A stretch of 64,000 nucleotides of DNA from Planococcus sp. MSAK28401 (lineage in GTDB: Bacteria > Bacillota > Bacilli > Bacillales_A > Planococcaceae), in the NCBI RefSeq assembly GCF_018283455.1, contig NZ_JAAMTH010000001.1, forward strand, positions 805,501-869,500, given 5' to 3'. The notes below the pieces were generated by a model. That model saw nothing but the letters and a program-made list of their open reading frames with translations. It did no database searches and was not told the DNA's origin. The number at the start of each line of letters is the position of its first letter. Within the stretch, counting starts at the first letter, position 1. Positions 53,576 to 61,405 of the stretch are shown piece after piece. The translations under genes and the position numbers were made by a program.

Positions 53576-54666
53576 CTTCATTGCTTGAAGAACTTCAAAT
53601 GGCAGATGCCATGCCAAAAAGCTATTTAACAGCATCCGCGGAGGAATTGCATGAACGCGCGAAACGTGCACGTGCAGCTCTCGGAGAACGCTTGTACATC
53701 CTCGGTCATCATTACCAGAAAGACGAAGTGATCCACTATGCCGATGTAACCGGCGACTCGCTGCAATTGTCGCAAATCGCAGGGAGACAGACAGCGGATT
53801 ATATCCTGTTTTGCGGCGTCCATTTTATGGCGGAGACCGCAGATATCCTGACCGAACCGCATCAAGCGGTCATTTTGCCGGATACGCGGGCAGGCTGTTC
53901 GATGGCGGATATGGCCAATATCGACCAAACCGAGCGTGCTTGGCAAGAGCTTCAGAAATTGTACGGCGACACGATCGTCCCGCTTACTTACGTCAATTCG
54001 ACAGCGGCTATCAAAGCGTTTGTCGGCCGCAACGGAGGCGCGACGGTGACTTCCTCGAATGCTGAAGAAATGGTCGAGTGGGCTTTGTCCCAAAAGCAGC
54101 GCATGCTGTTCTTGCCCGATCAGCATTTAGGACGCAATACTGCCGTGAAGCTTGGCATTCCGCTCGAGCACATGGCGGTGTGGGACCCGATCAAGCAAAA
54201 ACTCGAACTCGACTGTGCGGTAGAAGACGTGCAAGTGATTCTCTGGAAAGGGCATTGCTCGGTACATATGAACTTCTTGCCGAAACACGTCGACAACCTG
54301 CGCGTCAAAGAACCGGACCGCAACATCCTCGTGCATCCGGAATGCACGTACGAAGTCGTCAGCGCATCCGATTTTGCCGGTTCGACCAAATACATCATCG
54401 ACATGATCGAAGCGTCCGAACCCGGATCGAAATGGGCAATCGGCACGGAGATGAACCTCGTCAACCGGCTCATCAAAGATTACCCAGACCGCGACATCGT
54501 GTCCTTGAATCCGTTTATGTGCCCGTGTTTGACAATGAACCGTATCGACTTGCCGCATTTCACATGGATCTTGGAAGAATTAGTAGATGGCCGCGTCCTC
54601 AACCGCATCCAAGTGGACGGGAAAACGGCGAGTGAAGCGAAACTGGCTTTAGCGAAAATGTTATAG
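53572..54666 (+). CDS. nadA: Quinolinate synthase A
   Basis: 364-residue [4Fe-4S] enzyme that condenses iminoaspartate with dihydroxyacetone phosphate to quinolinate. Landmarks are LGHHYQKDEV, cluster Cys109 (RAGCSMADM), a Cys in WKGHCSVHMNF, and one or both Cys of FMCPCLTMN near residue 315. Long-form Bacillus-type NadA. It closes the nadBCA operon. Confidence 0.94.
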   Translation: MTSLLEELQMADAMPKSYLTASAEELHERAKRARAALGERLYILGHHYQKDEVIHYADVTGDSLQLSQIAGRQTADYILFCGVHFMAETADILTEPHQAVILPDTRAGCSMADMANIDQTERAWQELQKLYGDTIVPLTYVNSTAAIKAFVGRNGGATVTSSNAEEMVEWALSQKQRMLFLPDQHLGRNTAVKLGIPLEHMAVWDPIKQKLELDCAVEDVQVILWKGHCSVHMNFLPKHVDNLRVKEPDRNILVHPECTYEVVSASDFAGSTKYIIDMIEASEPGSKWAIGTEMNLVNRLIKDYPDRDIVSLNPFMCPCLTMNRIDLPHFTWILEELVDGRVLNRIQVDGKTASEAKLALAKML

Positions 54667-54670
54667 GAAG

Positions 54671-54705
54671 AAACCCGCTGTCCTGGAGAGGGGCAGTGGG
54701 TTTTG
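54671..54705 (+). terminator. Intrinsic terminator of nadBCA
   Basis: AACCCGCTG/CAGTGGGTT with one mismatch, then TTTTG. Confidence 0.8.
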
Positions 54706-54720
54706 TGTTTCTTCAATAAA

Positions 54721-54749
54721 TTGAATTTTACGAAATTTAAATTTACAAT
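54721..54749 (+). promoter_or_regulatory. Candidate sigma-A promoter of the alcohol dehydrogenase gene
   Basis: TTGAAT, 17 bp, TACAAT, about 85 bp before the predicted start. Confidence 0.6.
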
Positions 54750-54834
54750 TAAGGGGCGAGAAGATAAACGATGGAAGATTTCTATTTGGTGGGCTTGAGT
54801 CTATAATTTTTATATTGAGCAAGGCAGAAGTGGA

Positions 54835-56028
54835 GTGGATGATTTGTCGAGTAAACTTACATTCATGCCAATCAGCTATACCGGCTGGGGCGCATTGGAG
54901 CAATTAACGAGCGAAGCGGAACGCTTGAACGCCAGCAATATTCTCATTGTCACCGACCCGTTTCTTGAAGAATTGGGGATGACGAAAAAAATCGTCGAAC
55001 CGCTCGAAGCAAAAGGATGGAAAACGAGCATCTATACAGAAGTCGTGCCGGAACCGCCGCTCGAAGTCGGGGAAAAACTGGTCGCTTATACGAAGGAAAA
55101 CAAATTTGATTTAGTCATCGGCCTTGGCGGCGGCAGTGCCTTAGACCTTGCGAAATTAGCAGGCGTCCTGGCGACGCATGAAGGAAAAGTGGCCGACTAC
55201 TTGAATTTGACGGGTGAACGAGCGCTAGTCGATAAAGGCATCCCAAAAATATTGATCCCGACTACGTCCGGAACCGGTTCCGAAGTGACGAATATTGCCG
55301 TGTTGTCATTGGAATCCTCGAAAGACGTGGTCACTCATGATTATTTGTTGCCGGACGTGGCGATTGTCGACCCGGAATTGACTATTTCCTTGCCGCCGAA
55401 AGTGACAGCTGCAACAGGCATCGACGCGTTGACACATGCAGTGGAGGCGTATGTTTCGAAAAATGCCAACCCGGTAACAGACGGCCTGGCTTTGCAGGCG
55501 ATCCGCTTGATCAGTGGGTCGATCCGCACGGCAGTAGAAGACGGGGAAAACAAAGAAGCGCGCACGAATATGAGCTACGGCAGTTATTTAGCAGGATTGG
55601 CCTTTTTCAATGCCGGCGTTGCCGGTGTGCACGCCTTGGCGTATCCGCTTGGCGGCCAGTTCCATATCTCGCACGGTGAATCCAATGCGGTCTTGCTTCC
55701 GTATGTCATGGGCTACATCCGCCCAAGCTGTGAGAAGAGAATGAAGGACATCGTGGAGGCGATGGGCGTCAACGTCACGCAATTGGCTGAACAAGAAGCT
55801 TCCTATACATGCGTCGAGGAGTTGAAAAAACTCGTCGCCGACGTGAATATTCCCGTGTCGCTGAAAGGCTTCGATATCGGGGAAGACGCCTTGGACAGCT
55901 TGGCGGACGACGGCATCAAGCAAACAAGAATCTTGGCGAGAAGTCCGATGCCGCTTGAAAGAGAAGATATTTACGCAATCTACCATGCCGCCTATTCAGG
56001 GGAAGTCGCTGAGAAGAAAACGGTGTGA
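54835..56028 (+). CDS. Iron-containing alcohol dehydrogenase
   Basis: 397-residue Fe-dependent ADH family member. NAD-binding GGGSALDLAK, the TTSGTGSEVTNIAVL stretch, and iron ligands in DALTHAVEAY, HALAYPLGG and the late HAAYSGE region are visible. Start codon is GTG at 54835 or, better spaced from GGAG, TTG at 54844; no ATG fits. Substrate unknown. Monocistronic with its own promoter and terminator. Confidence 0.9.
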   Translation: MDDLSSKLTFMPISYTGWGALEQLTSEAERLNASNILIVTDPFLEELGMTKKIVEPLEAKGWKTSIYTEVVPEPPLEVGEKLVAYTKENKFDLVIGLGGGSALDLAKLAGVLATHEGKVADYLNLTGERALVDKGIPKILIPTTSGTGSEVTNIAVLSLESSKDVVTHDYLLPDVAIVDPELTISLPPKVTAATGIDALTHAVEAYVSKNANPVTDGLALQAIRLISGSIRTAVEDGENKEARTNMSYGSYLAGLAFFNAGVAGVHALAYPLGGQFHISHGESNAVLLPYVMGYIRPSCEKRMKDIVEAMGVNVTQLAEQEASYTCVEELKKLVADVNIPVSLKGFDIGEDALDSLADDGIKQTRILARSPMPLEREDIYAIYHAAYSGEVAEKKTV

Positions 56029-56032
56029 TATG

Positions 56033-56079
56033 AAAAAAAGCTGAAGTAGGAACCCATTCAGGTTCCCGCTTCAGCTTTT
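56033..56079. terminator. Bidirectional intrinsic terminator
   Basis: AAAAGCTGAAG.../...CTTCAGCTTTT with an internal GGAACC/GGTTCC stem, between convergent genes. Confidence 0.92.
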
Positions 56080-56104
56080 GTGTTTCTATAGAAGAAAGTG
56101 AGAT

Positions 56105-57133
56105 TTACAGTTTAGCAAACTCAGGGTCAGCGACTTTCACCAATTGCTTGCCTAGGTTGCTGCCTTCGAATAGGCCAAGGAAAGCTTCCGGTGTTTTCTC
56201 AAAGCCTTCTACGATTGTTTCTTCGTATTTCAGTTTGCCTTCTTGCAGCCATTTGCCGAGATCTTGTGCACCGGTTTTGAAATCATGTGCGTAATCGCCG
56301 AGCGTGAAGCCTTTCATCATCGAGCTTGTCGTGATGAATTTCCACTGGATGCGCGGGCCGATATCTCCTTCTGGGTTGTTGTAAGCAGAGATGGCGCCAC
56401 ACAACACGACGCGTGCGTTGCGGTTGATTTCAAAAATGACCGCGTCCGATACTTCGCCGCCGACATTGTCGAAATAGACGTCAACGCCGTTCGGGATGGC
56501 TTTTTTGAATGCTTCTTTGAAATTATCGTCTTTATAGTTCACGGCTTCGTCGAATCCAAGTTCGTTGATCAGGTAGTCGATCTTTTCCTGTGAACCGGCG
56601 ATGCCGACGACGTGTGCGCCTTTCAGTTTGGCGATCTGCCCGACGACTGAACCGACAGCTCCTGCTGCGCCTGAGACGACGACCGTTTCGCCTTGTTGCG
56701 GCTTGCCGATATCGAGCAGGCCGAAGTAGGCTGTTAGGCCAGTCAAGCCGAGTATGCCGAGACGAGTCGTGATCGGTGCAATAGATGGATCGACTTTTTG
56801 CACTGATTTCGCATCCGCCACATTATACTGCGCCCAGTCCAATGTGCCAGTGACGATATCGCCTTGTTTGAAATCATCGGAATTCGACTCGATGACTTCA
56901 GCGAGCACTCCGCCTGAAATCGCTTTGTTCAATTCGAACGGTGCCACATAGGATTTCTGGTCTTTCATGCGGCCGCGCATATACGGATCGACGGAAAGAT
57001 ATAAAGTTTTCAGCAATAATTCATTCGCGCCGATTGTCGGGATGTCTTTTTCGACAAAATTAAAGTCGCTGTCAGTCGGCGTGCCTTCTGGGCGGTTCGC
57101 CAATTGGATTTCTTTGTATGTGTTTGGGGTCAT
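56105..57133 (-). CDS. NADP-dependent oxidoreductase (MDR, zinc-independent; YfmJ/CurA type)
   Basis: 342-residue medium-chain reductase without zinc ligands. Landmarks are LSVDPYMRGRM near the N-terminus, GAAGAVGSVVGQIAKLKG as the cofactor loop, and FDNVGGEVSD. Relatives reduce the double bond of enones (prostaglandin or curcumin-like reductases; leukotriene B4 dehydrogenase fold). It is divergent from an OYE-family ene-reductase gene, so the pair may detoxify reactive enones. The ATG follows AAGGAGG. Confidence 0.88.
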   Translation of the reverse strand: MTPNTYKEIQLANRPEGTPTDSDFNFVEKDIPTIGANELLLKTLYLSVDPYMRGRMKDQKSYVAPFELNKAISGGVLAEVIESNSDDFKQGDIVTGTLDWAQYNVADAKSVQKVDPSIAPITTRLGILGLTGLTAYFGLLDIGKPQQGETVVVSGAAGAVGSVVGQIAKLKGAHVVGIAGSQEKIDYLINELGFDEAVNYKDDNFKEAFKKAIPNGVDVYFDNVGGEVSDAVIFEINRNARVVLCGAISAYNNPEGDIGPRIQWKFITTSSMMKGFTLGDYAHDFKTGAQDLGKWLQEGKLKYEETIVEGFEKTPEAFLGLFEGSNLGKQLVKVADPEFAKL

Positions 57134-57290
57134 GTAGATTCCTCCTTGGAATAAGTTTGCATAGAAGAGCGTACCACTCCCAAAGAAAGGAAGTAAAATT
57201 TCCAGCTTGCCAAGCTCGTATTGTTGTAGTTGTCCTAAGGCTATGATATTTTAATATAACTAACTTTAATTCAAAGGAAGAGGTAATTAA

Positions 57291-58418
57291 ATGAACCCGC
57301 AATACAAACCATTATTCGAAGAAATCACCTTGCCGAACGGCGTCGTCCTGTCTGACCGTTTAGGCGTCGCACCGATGACTACCTATTCAGGAAATCCGGA
57401 CGGCACTGTCTCAGATGCCGAACTTTCGTATTACCAGCGCCGCTCAGGACTCGGCAGCCTGTTCGTCTCTGCCTGCATCGCGGTTTCGGAAAACGGCATC
57501 GCTTTCCCGAACCAATTCGTCGCATTCAAAGATGACGTTATGCCGCGCTTGAAGCAACTCGCGACTGAAATGAAATCACAAGGCAGCAAAGCCATCCTGC
57601 AAATGCAGCACGGCGGTCGCCAAGGCCAGCCAGATTTGATCGAAGCGGGCGAAACGGTCGCACCGAGCGCCATCGCAGAATCTGCGGACAAGCCAACACC
57701 GCGCGCTTTGACAGGAGAAGAAATCACCGACATCATCCGCGATTTCGGTGAAACGACTCGCCGCGCGATCGAAGCCGGATTTGACGGTGTGGAAATCCAC
57801 GGTGCCAATACGTACTTGATCCAGCAATTCGTCTCAGCTACTTACAACCAGCGTGAAGACGAGTGGGGCGGCAACTTAGAGAACCGTTTGAAATTCGGTT
57901 TGGCAGTCTTGGATGAAGTGAAACAAGTAGCTGCAAAACATGCAGACGATAGCTTCATCATCGGCTACCGTTTGTCACCGGAAGAAAACAATGCAGAATC
58001 TGTCGGTTACACGATCAAAGAAACGCAACAATTGGTTGAGCGTTTGATCGAAGGCGGCATCCATTATATCCACGTGTCGCTGATGGAATTCAAAAAAGCG
58101 CCGCGCGGCATGGAAGATGGGGACAGCATCGTCCAAATCCTGTCGAAACAAATCAACGGCCGTGTGCCGTTTGTCGTAGTCGGCGGCGTGACGCAGCCTG
58201 AACACGCGGTAGCTGCGCTTGAAGAAGGCGCGGACATCATCGTCATGGGCCGTCAAGCACTGGTCGATCCGGAATGGACCGAGAAAGTGAAGCAAGGAAA
58301 CGAAGCAGACATCAACGAAACGATCCCGCAAGAACTGGTCGGCAAACTCGATATCCCGGAAACGATGTGGAACGCTGTGACTTCTTACGGCATGGTCAAA
58401 GTTGACGCGAAAGTATAA
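57291..58418 (+). CDS. Old yellow enzyme family NADH:flavin oxidoreductase
   Basis: 375-residue FMN ene-reductase. Landmarks are LGVAPMTTYSGNPDG, LQMQHGGRQG, VEIHGANTYLIQQFVSATYNQR (catalytic His and Asn), and ADIIVMGRQALVDPEW. It is of the YqiG-like bacterial branch. Divergent from an MDR reductase. The ATG follows AGGAAGAGG. Natural substrate unknown. Confidence 0.9.
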   Translation: MNPQYKPLFEEITLPNGVVLSDRLGVAPMTTYSGNPDGTVSDAELSYYQRRSGLGSLFVSACIAVSENGIAFPNQFVAFKDDVMPRLKQLATEMKSQGSKAILQMQHGGRQGQPDLIEAGETVAPSAIAESADKPTPRALTGEEITDIIRDFGETTRRAIEAGFDGVEIHGANTYLIQQFVSATYNQREDEWGGNLENRLKFGLAVLDEVKQVAAKHADDSFIIGYRLSPEENNAESVGYTIKETQQLVERLIEGGIHYIHVSLMEFKKAPRGMEDGDSIVQILSKQINGRVPFVVVGGVTQPEHAVAALEEGADIIVMGRQALVDPEWTEKVKQGNEADINETIPQELVGKLDIPETMWNAVTSYGMVKVDAKV

Positions 58419-58426
58419 AGAACAGC

Positions 58427-58462
58427 AAGCTCCCAGGCCGTATATGGCTTGGGAGCTTTTTT
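58427..58462 (+). terminator. Intrinsic terminator
   Basis: AAGCTCCCA-GCC/GGC-TGGGAGCTT followed by TTTT. Confidence 0.92.
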
Positions 58463-58520
58463 GTACAACAAAAGTCTATTTGATAGACTTGTATTAATAA
58501 TATGCGTAGGGAGTGATTGG

Positions 58521-59165
58521 GTGTCGCTGATTCCAGCTGAACACTTGAAGCAAAGCTTTTCAGTCGAGGCAAAGTTCTATGATGTCGAAATAGAGAACGA
58601 AAAGATTCTCATGCGCCGTGAAGCACGCATCAGGCGAAATGGCGTTTTTACCACTCGAGCAGATGCGGTGATCGTCATGATCAACCCGTCCAATTGTGCA
58701 CAAGCTGGCGAAACCACAAAGAGCCCCGGGGACGCGGAGTGGATTCCAACCAAACCGAATCCGACGCAATACCAGTTGATGAACTTGATGGAGCGGCAAG
58801 AATGGAATTTGATCACGCTCATCAATTTATCGGATATTTGCGAAGGGAATATCGGGAACTTCAAAATCATTGAAAACAAGTTCAATAGAACGGGTATCTC
58901 CCACTCGCTATTCCAAGAAGACAATGTGCAAGACCGTGAAGCTTTGCTGGCGTCCGCAGATCACCTCATTTTTGCCTGGGGTTCATCGACTGTCGCCAAA
59001 AGGCTCGCTGCACAGTTCGGCTTGTTCCAAGAGGGCAACCCGGAAAAGTCTTATGAACACGCGAAAGCATGGATGGCAGCTGAAAATGGTTTCCCGCGCC
59101 ATCCGAAACCCGCAACGGTTGCGGACCGGATCGTCTGGTTAGATAAGATGGAAGATTTGCTTTAG
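58521..59165 (+). CDS. DUF1643 protein
   Basis: 214 residues from the GTG at 58521 after GGGAGTG; the reading from 58449 runs through the terminator. VIVMINPSNCAQ, the T-KSPGDAEW stretch and LINLSDICEG are typical of DUF1643, a family of unknown function sometimes seen near defence genes. Length is normal. Convergent with a GIY-YIG protein gene. Confidence 0.78.
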   Translation: MSLIPAEHLKQSFSVEAKFYDVEIENEKILMRREARIRRNGVFTTRADAVIVMINPSNCAQAGETTKSPGDAEWIPTKPNPTQYQLMNLMERQEWNLITLINLSDICEGNIGNFKIIENKFNRTGISHSLFQEDNVQDREALLASADHLIFAWGSSTVAKRLAAQFGLFQEGNPEKSYEHAKAWMAAENGFPRHPKPATVADRIVWLDKMEDLL

Positions 59166-59197
59166 CAGGCACTAAGTAAGAATAGGAAGATAAAATC

Positions 59198-59228
59198 AAA
59201 AGGCGTCTTCATTCGAAGGCGCCTTTTT
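59198..59228. terminator. Bidirectional intrinsic terminator
   Basis: AAAAGGCG-CTTC/GAAG-CGCCTTTT between the convergent DUF1643 and GIY-YIG genes. Confidence 0.9.
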
Positions 59229-59236
59229 ACTGTCCA

Positions 59237-59917
59237 TTATTTTTCTTTCAGCACTCCAGCCGACACCAAATTGTTCAATGCGCCTTGGTTTTTAAAGCGG
59301 AAATAGCCGCTCATGCGGTTCAAGTCTTTGTGTGTCAGCTGAGAAAAATCAACAGCCAGTTCATAACGGTCTTCAAGCTTGGTGAGCAGGGTTTTAGCAA
59401 ATTCGGCTTGTTTTGGAGTTAATGGCTTTTCATCTTTATTGATAGCTGCTGAAGAAGAAATCACGTTGGCTTGAGTGGTTGAAATGGTCTGTTGAATCGC
59501 TGCAGGATAGTCGCCAGCTTTGAGCCATGCCACATCTTCCTGGTTCAAGGAAAACCATTCACCCTCAAGCCGCTTATCGCTGAAATGCTTATGGAAGGCG
59601 GCTTTTGTTTGATGATGGTTTCCGGAATTGATCAAATGGATCAATTTGTTTTCAAAAGGCAGTTTCACAACGAACAGGTTCATATAGCGTTCCACATGCT
59701 TGGTTTTGCCGATTTTGAAAGAGCCATTCATATGCTCTTGAACAAAATAAACATAGCCTGGCGCTTCTCCAGGAATTTCAGAGGATTCCATCACTTGCTT
59801 TAGGGCGGCTTGATTTGGTTCATATAAATATACTTTCGAGGCCGGAGCCGGAGGAACATTGATCGTTGCTTCTTCGACAGGTGTGGATAACCATTTGTTC
59901 AACAAATTTTTCAGCAT
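59237..59917 (-). CDS. GIY-YIG nuclease family protein (T5orf172/MUG113 type)
   Basis: 226 residues. The GIY-YIG core is GYVYFVQ (54-60) followed by FKIGKT (67-72); then HHQTKAAFHKHFSDKRLEGEWFSL holds the Phe/Glu/Trp/Phe end of the fold. The conserved Glu is in EGEWF. An N-terminal 50 residues and a helix-rich C-terminal (~150-226) are added. Divergent from a small XRE repressor. Phage-derived and defence families share this domain. No membrane span. Confidence 0.8.
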   Translation of the reverse strand: MLKNLLNKWLSTPVEEATINVPPAPASKVYLYEPNQAALKQVMESSEIPGEAPGYVYFVQEHMNGSFKIGKTKHVERYMNLFVVKLPFENKLIHLINSGNHHQTKAAFHKHFSDKRLEGEWFSLNQEDVAWLKAGDYPAAIQQTISTTQANVISSSAAINKDEKPLTPKQAEFAKTLLTKLEDRYELAVDFSQLTHKDLNRMSGYFRFKNQGALNNLVSAGVLKEK

Positions 59918-59959
59918 AAGTCTACTTCCAATCTATAATTATTTCCAATTTTATATGAT

Positions 59960-59990
59960 ATTGTGATTATAACTTAATTACCATTGTGAT
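59960..59990. promoter_or_regulatory. Tandem ATTGTGAT repeats between GIY-YIG and XRE genes
   Basis: Two direct copies of ATTGTGAT, 23 bp apart, in the AT-rich divergent region. Likely operator half-sites for the XRE regulator. Confidence 0.45.
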
Positions 59991-60109
59991 ACTATTTAAT
60001 TATAAAATACAATTGTTATTTGTTGGGGATTTACTCTTGTGAAGAAAGTTATGACTTCAATGCTCCAGGGGTTAAAGCACTTAAAACGATGTTGAGAGGG
60101 AGCAAACCT

Positions 60110-60463
60110 ATGCCAAAACTAGCTGAAAACTTGAAGGCGCTCAGAGTACAAAATAAGTTATCGATGCAAGTAGTTGCGGATCATCTGAAAATAGCACGGG
60201 CAACTTATAGTAACTTCGAAACGGGGAAGGGTGAACCAAACCTCAAGTTGCTGGTGAAAATGGCGGACTTGTACAATGTTTCACTCGATGAACTCGCAGG
60301 CCGGCAATTTACGCCGAACGGAGTAGTCATCGATCAAGTAAGAATGAAGACAGAGATGAATAGGGAAATCAATGCAATGGTGAAGCAGATTGCCAATGAA
60401 TTTATCCAGAGCAAAGAAGCGGATATCGTGAAACGAATCAAAAAGAAGTTCAGTTTGGCATAG
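60110..60463 (+). CDS. XRE-family transcriptional regulator
   Basis: 117 residues from the ATG at 60110 after GAGGGAG; the longer reading from 60020 has no good site. Helix-turn-helix: LKALRVQNKLSMQVVADHLK, then RATYSNFETGKGEPNLK. A ~50-residue C-terminal helix ends RIKKKF. Divergent from the GIY-YIG gene, likely autoregulatory and its repressor. Terminator follows. Confidence 0.88.
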   Translation: MPKLAENLKALRVQNKLSMQVVADHLKIARATYSNFETGKGEPNLKLLVKMADLYNVSLDELAGRQFTPNGVVIDQVRMKTEMNREINAMVKQIANEFIQSKEADIVKRIKKKFSLA

Positions 60464-60485
60464 TATACTTATAGAGTAAACAATG

Positions 60486-60513
60486 AAAAAAGACTGAGCA
60501 ATCCAGTCTTTTT
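60486..60513 (+). terminator. Intrinsic terminator
   Basis: AAAAGACT/AGTCTTTT stem with T run. Confidence 0.8.
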
Positions 60514-60555
60514 AATTGTCCATGGAGGATTGCAAGCTAAAAAGGGGGCGGCAGA

Positions 60556-61074
60556 ATGGACTACCGGATCAAAGAGCAAACAGGATTCTCGCCGAAAGTC
60601 GGTGAGCTTGTGTCGATGCTCGAGTATACACGTGCGGTTACATTGGCGGATGTAGAAGGCTTATCGACCGAAGAGCTTGATTATTTGGCTGACGGGCAAG
60701 CGAATTCGATCGGGGCGCTATTGATGCACATGGCGGCGATTGAATTTGTCCACCAGGTCATCGCATTCGAAAACCGCGATTTAACGGAGCGAGAGCTGGA
60801 GCAATGGCTAGTGCCGCTTGAGCTTGGGGACAAAGCAAGAAATGAAATCTGCGACCAGCCGCTTGATTATTACTTGGCTGAATTAAAAAAGGTCCGGGAC
60901 CGCACACTGTCGCTTATGGAAAATGTCGACGATAGCTGGTTGTACGAAGAAGGACAGTACTTTAACGGAGTTGTCTACAATAAGTATTATCTCTGGTTTC
61001 ATGTCGTGGAAGATGAAACAAGCCACCGGGGGCAGATCCGGCTCCTCAAACGGATGCTGGAGAAGCAAAAATAA
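60556..61074 (+). CDS. DinB/DUF664-like protein
   Basis: 172-residue four-helix-bundle protein. Three His candidates for a metal site are in LLMHMAAIEFVH and DETSHRGQIRLL. Family members include mycothiol/bacillithiol-dependent enzymes and damage-inducible proteins, so the enzymatic role is open. ATG after AAGGGGG. Confidence 0.82.
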   Translation: MDYRIKEQTGFSPKVGELVSMLEYTRAVTLADVEGLSTEELDYLADGQANSIGALLMHMAAIEFVHQVIAFENRDLTERELEQWLVPLELGDKARNEICDQPLDYYLAELKKVRDRTLSLMENVDDSWLYEEGQYFNGVVYNKYYLWFHVVEDETSHRGQIRLLKRMLEKQK

Positions 61075-61112
61075 CGAAAATGATATTTTAATGTCCAATC
61101 GCAACTAGCCGC

Positions 61113-61140
61113 TTGACTTCTCCCGGGGAGATGCTAATAT
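61113..61140 (+). promoter_or_regulatory. Candidate sigma-A promoter of the T-box transcript
   Basis: TTGACT, 16 bp, TAATAT upstream of the T-box leader. Confidence 0.55.
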
Positions 61141-61154
61141 TTATAGCAATTGCA

Positions 61155-61378
61155 AAAAGCAACGACTAATATTGAATGATGAATGAGTAGGCTCATTGCG
61201 CGCAGCAGAAAGAGACTGGACGGAGGGTGGAAGTCCAGGCAGCAATCGGGGTGAATTACGCCATCTGTAGTTTCAACGGTCAATTGAGTGGATGTTCCAA
61301 AACGGAAGATCAACTAGGGTGGTAACGCGGAGAAAACCTTCGTCCCTTTTTTTTAGGGATGATAGGTTTTCTTTTTTT
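61155..61378 (+). promoter_or_regulatory. T-box riboswitch, probably tyrosine-responsive
   Basis: Leader with AGTA motif and AGAGA bulge in stem I, the specifier region GAATTACGCC (Tyr codon UAC as the likeliest reading), the T-box AGGGTGGTAACGCGG (~61315-61330) and a terminator stem GAAAACC/GGTTTTC with poly-T (61331-61378). Uncharged tRNA would switch termination to antitermination. It controls the NhaC-family gene 28 bp downstream. Related transporters in Bacillus are Tyr-T-box controlled and predicted to move tyrosine. Confidence 0.9.
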
Positions 61379-61405
61379 ATTTTCACAATACAGGAGGAAC
61401 TGGAC

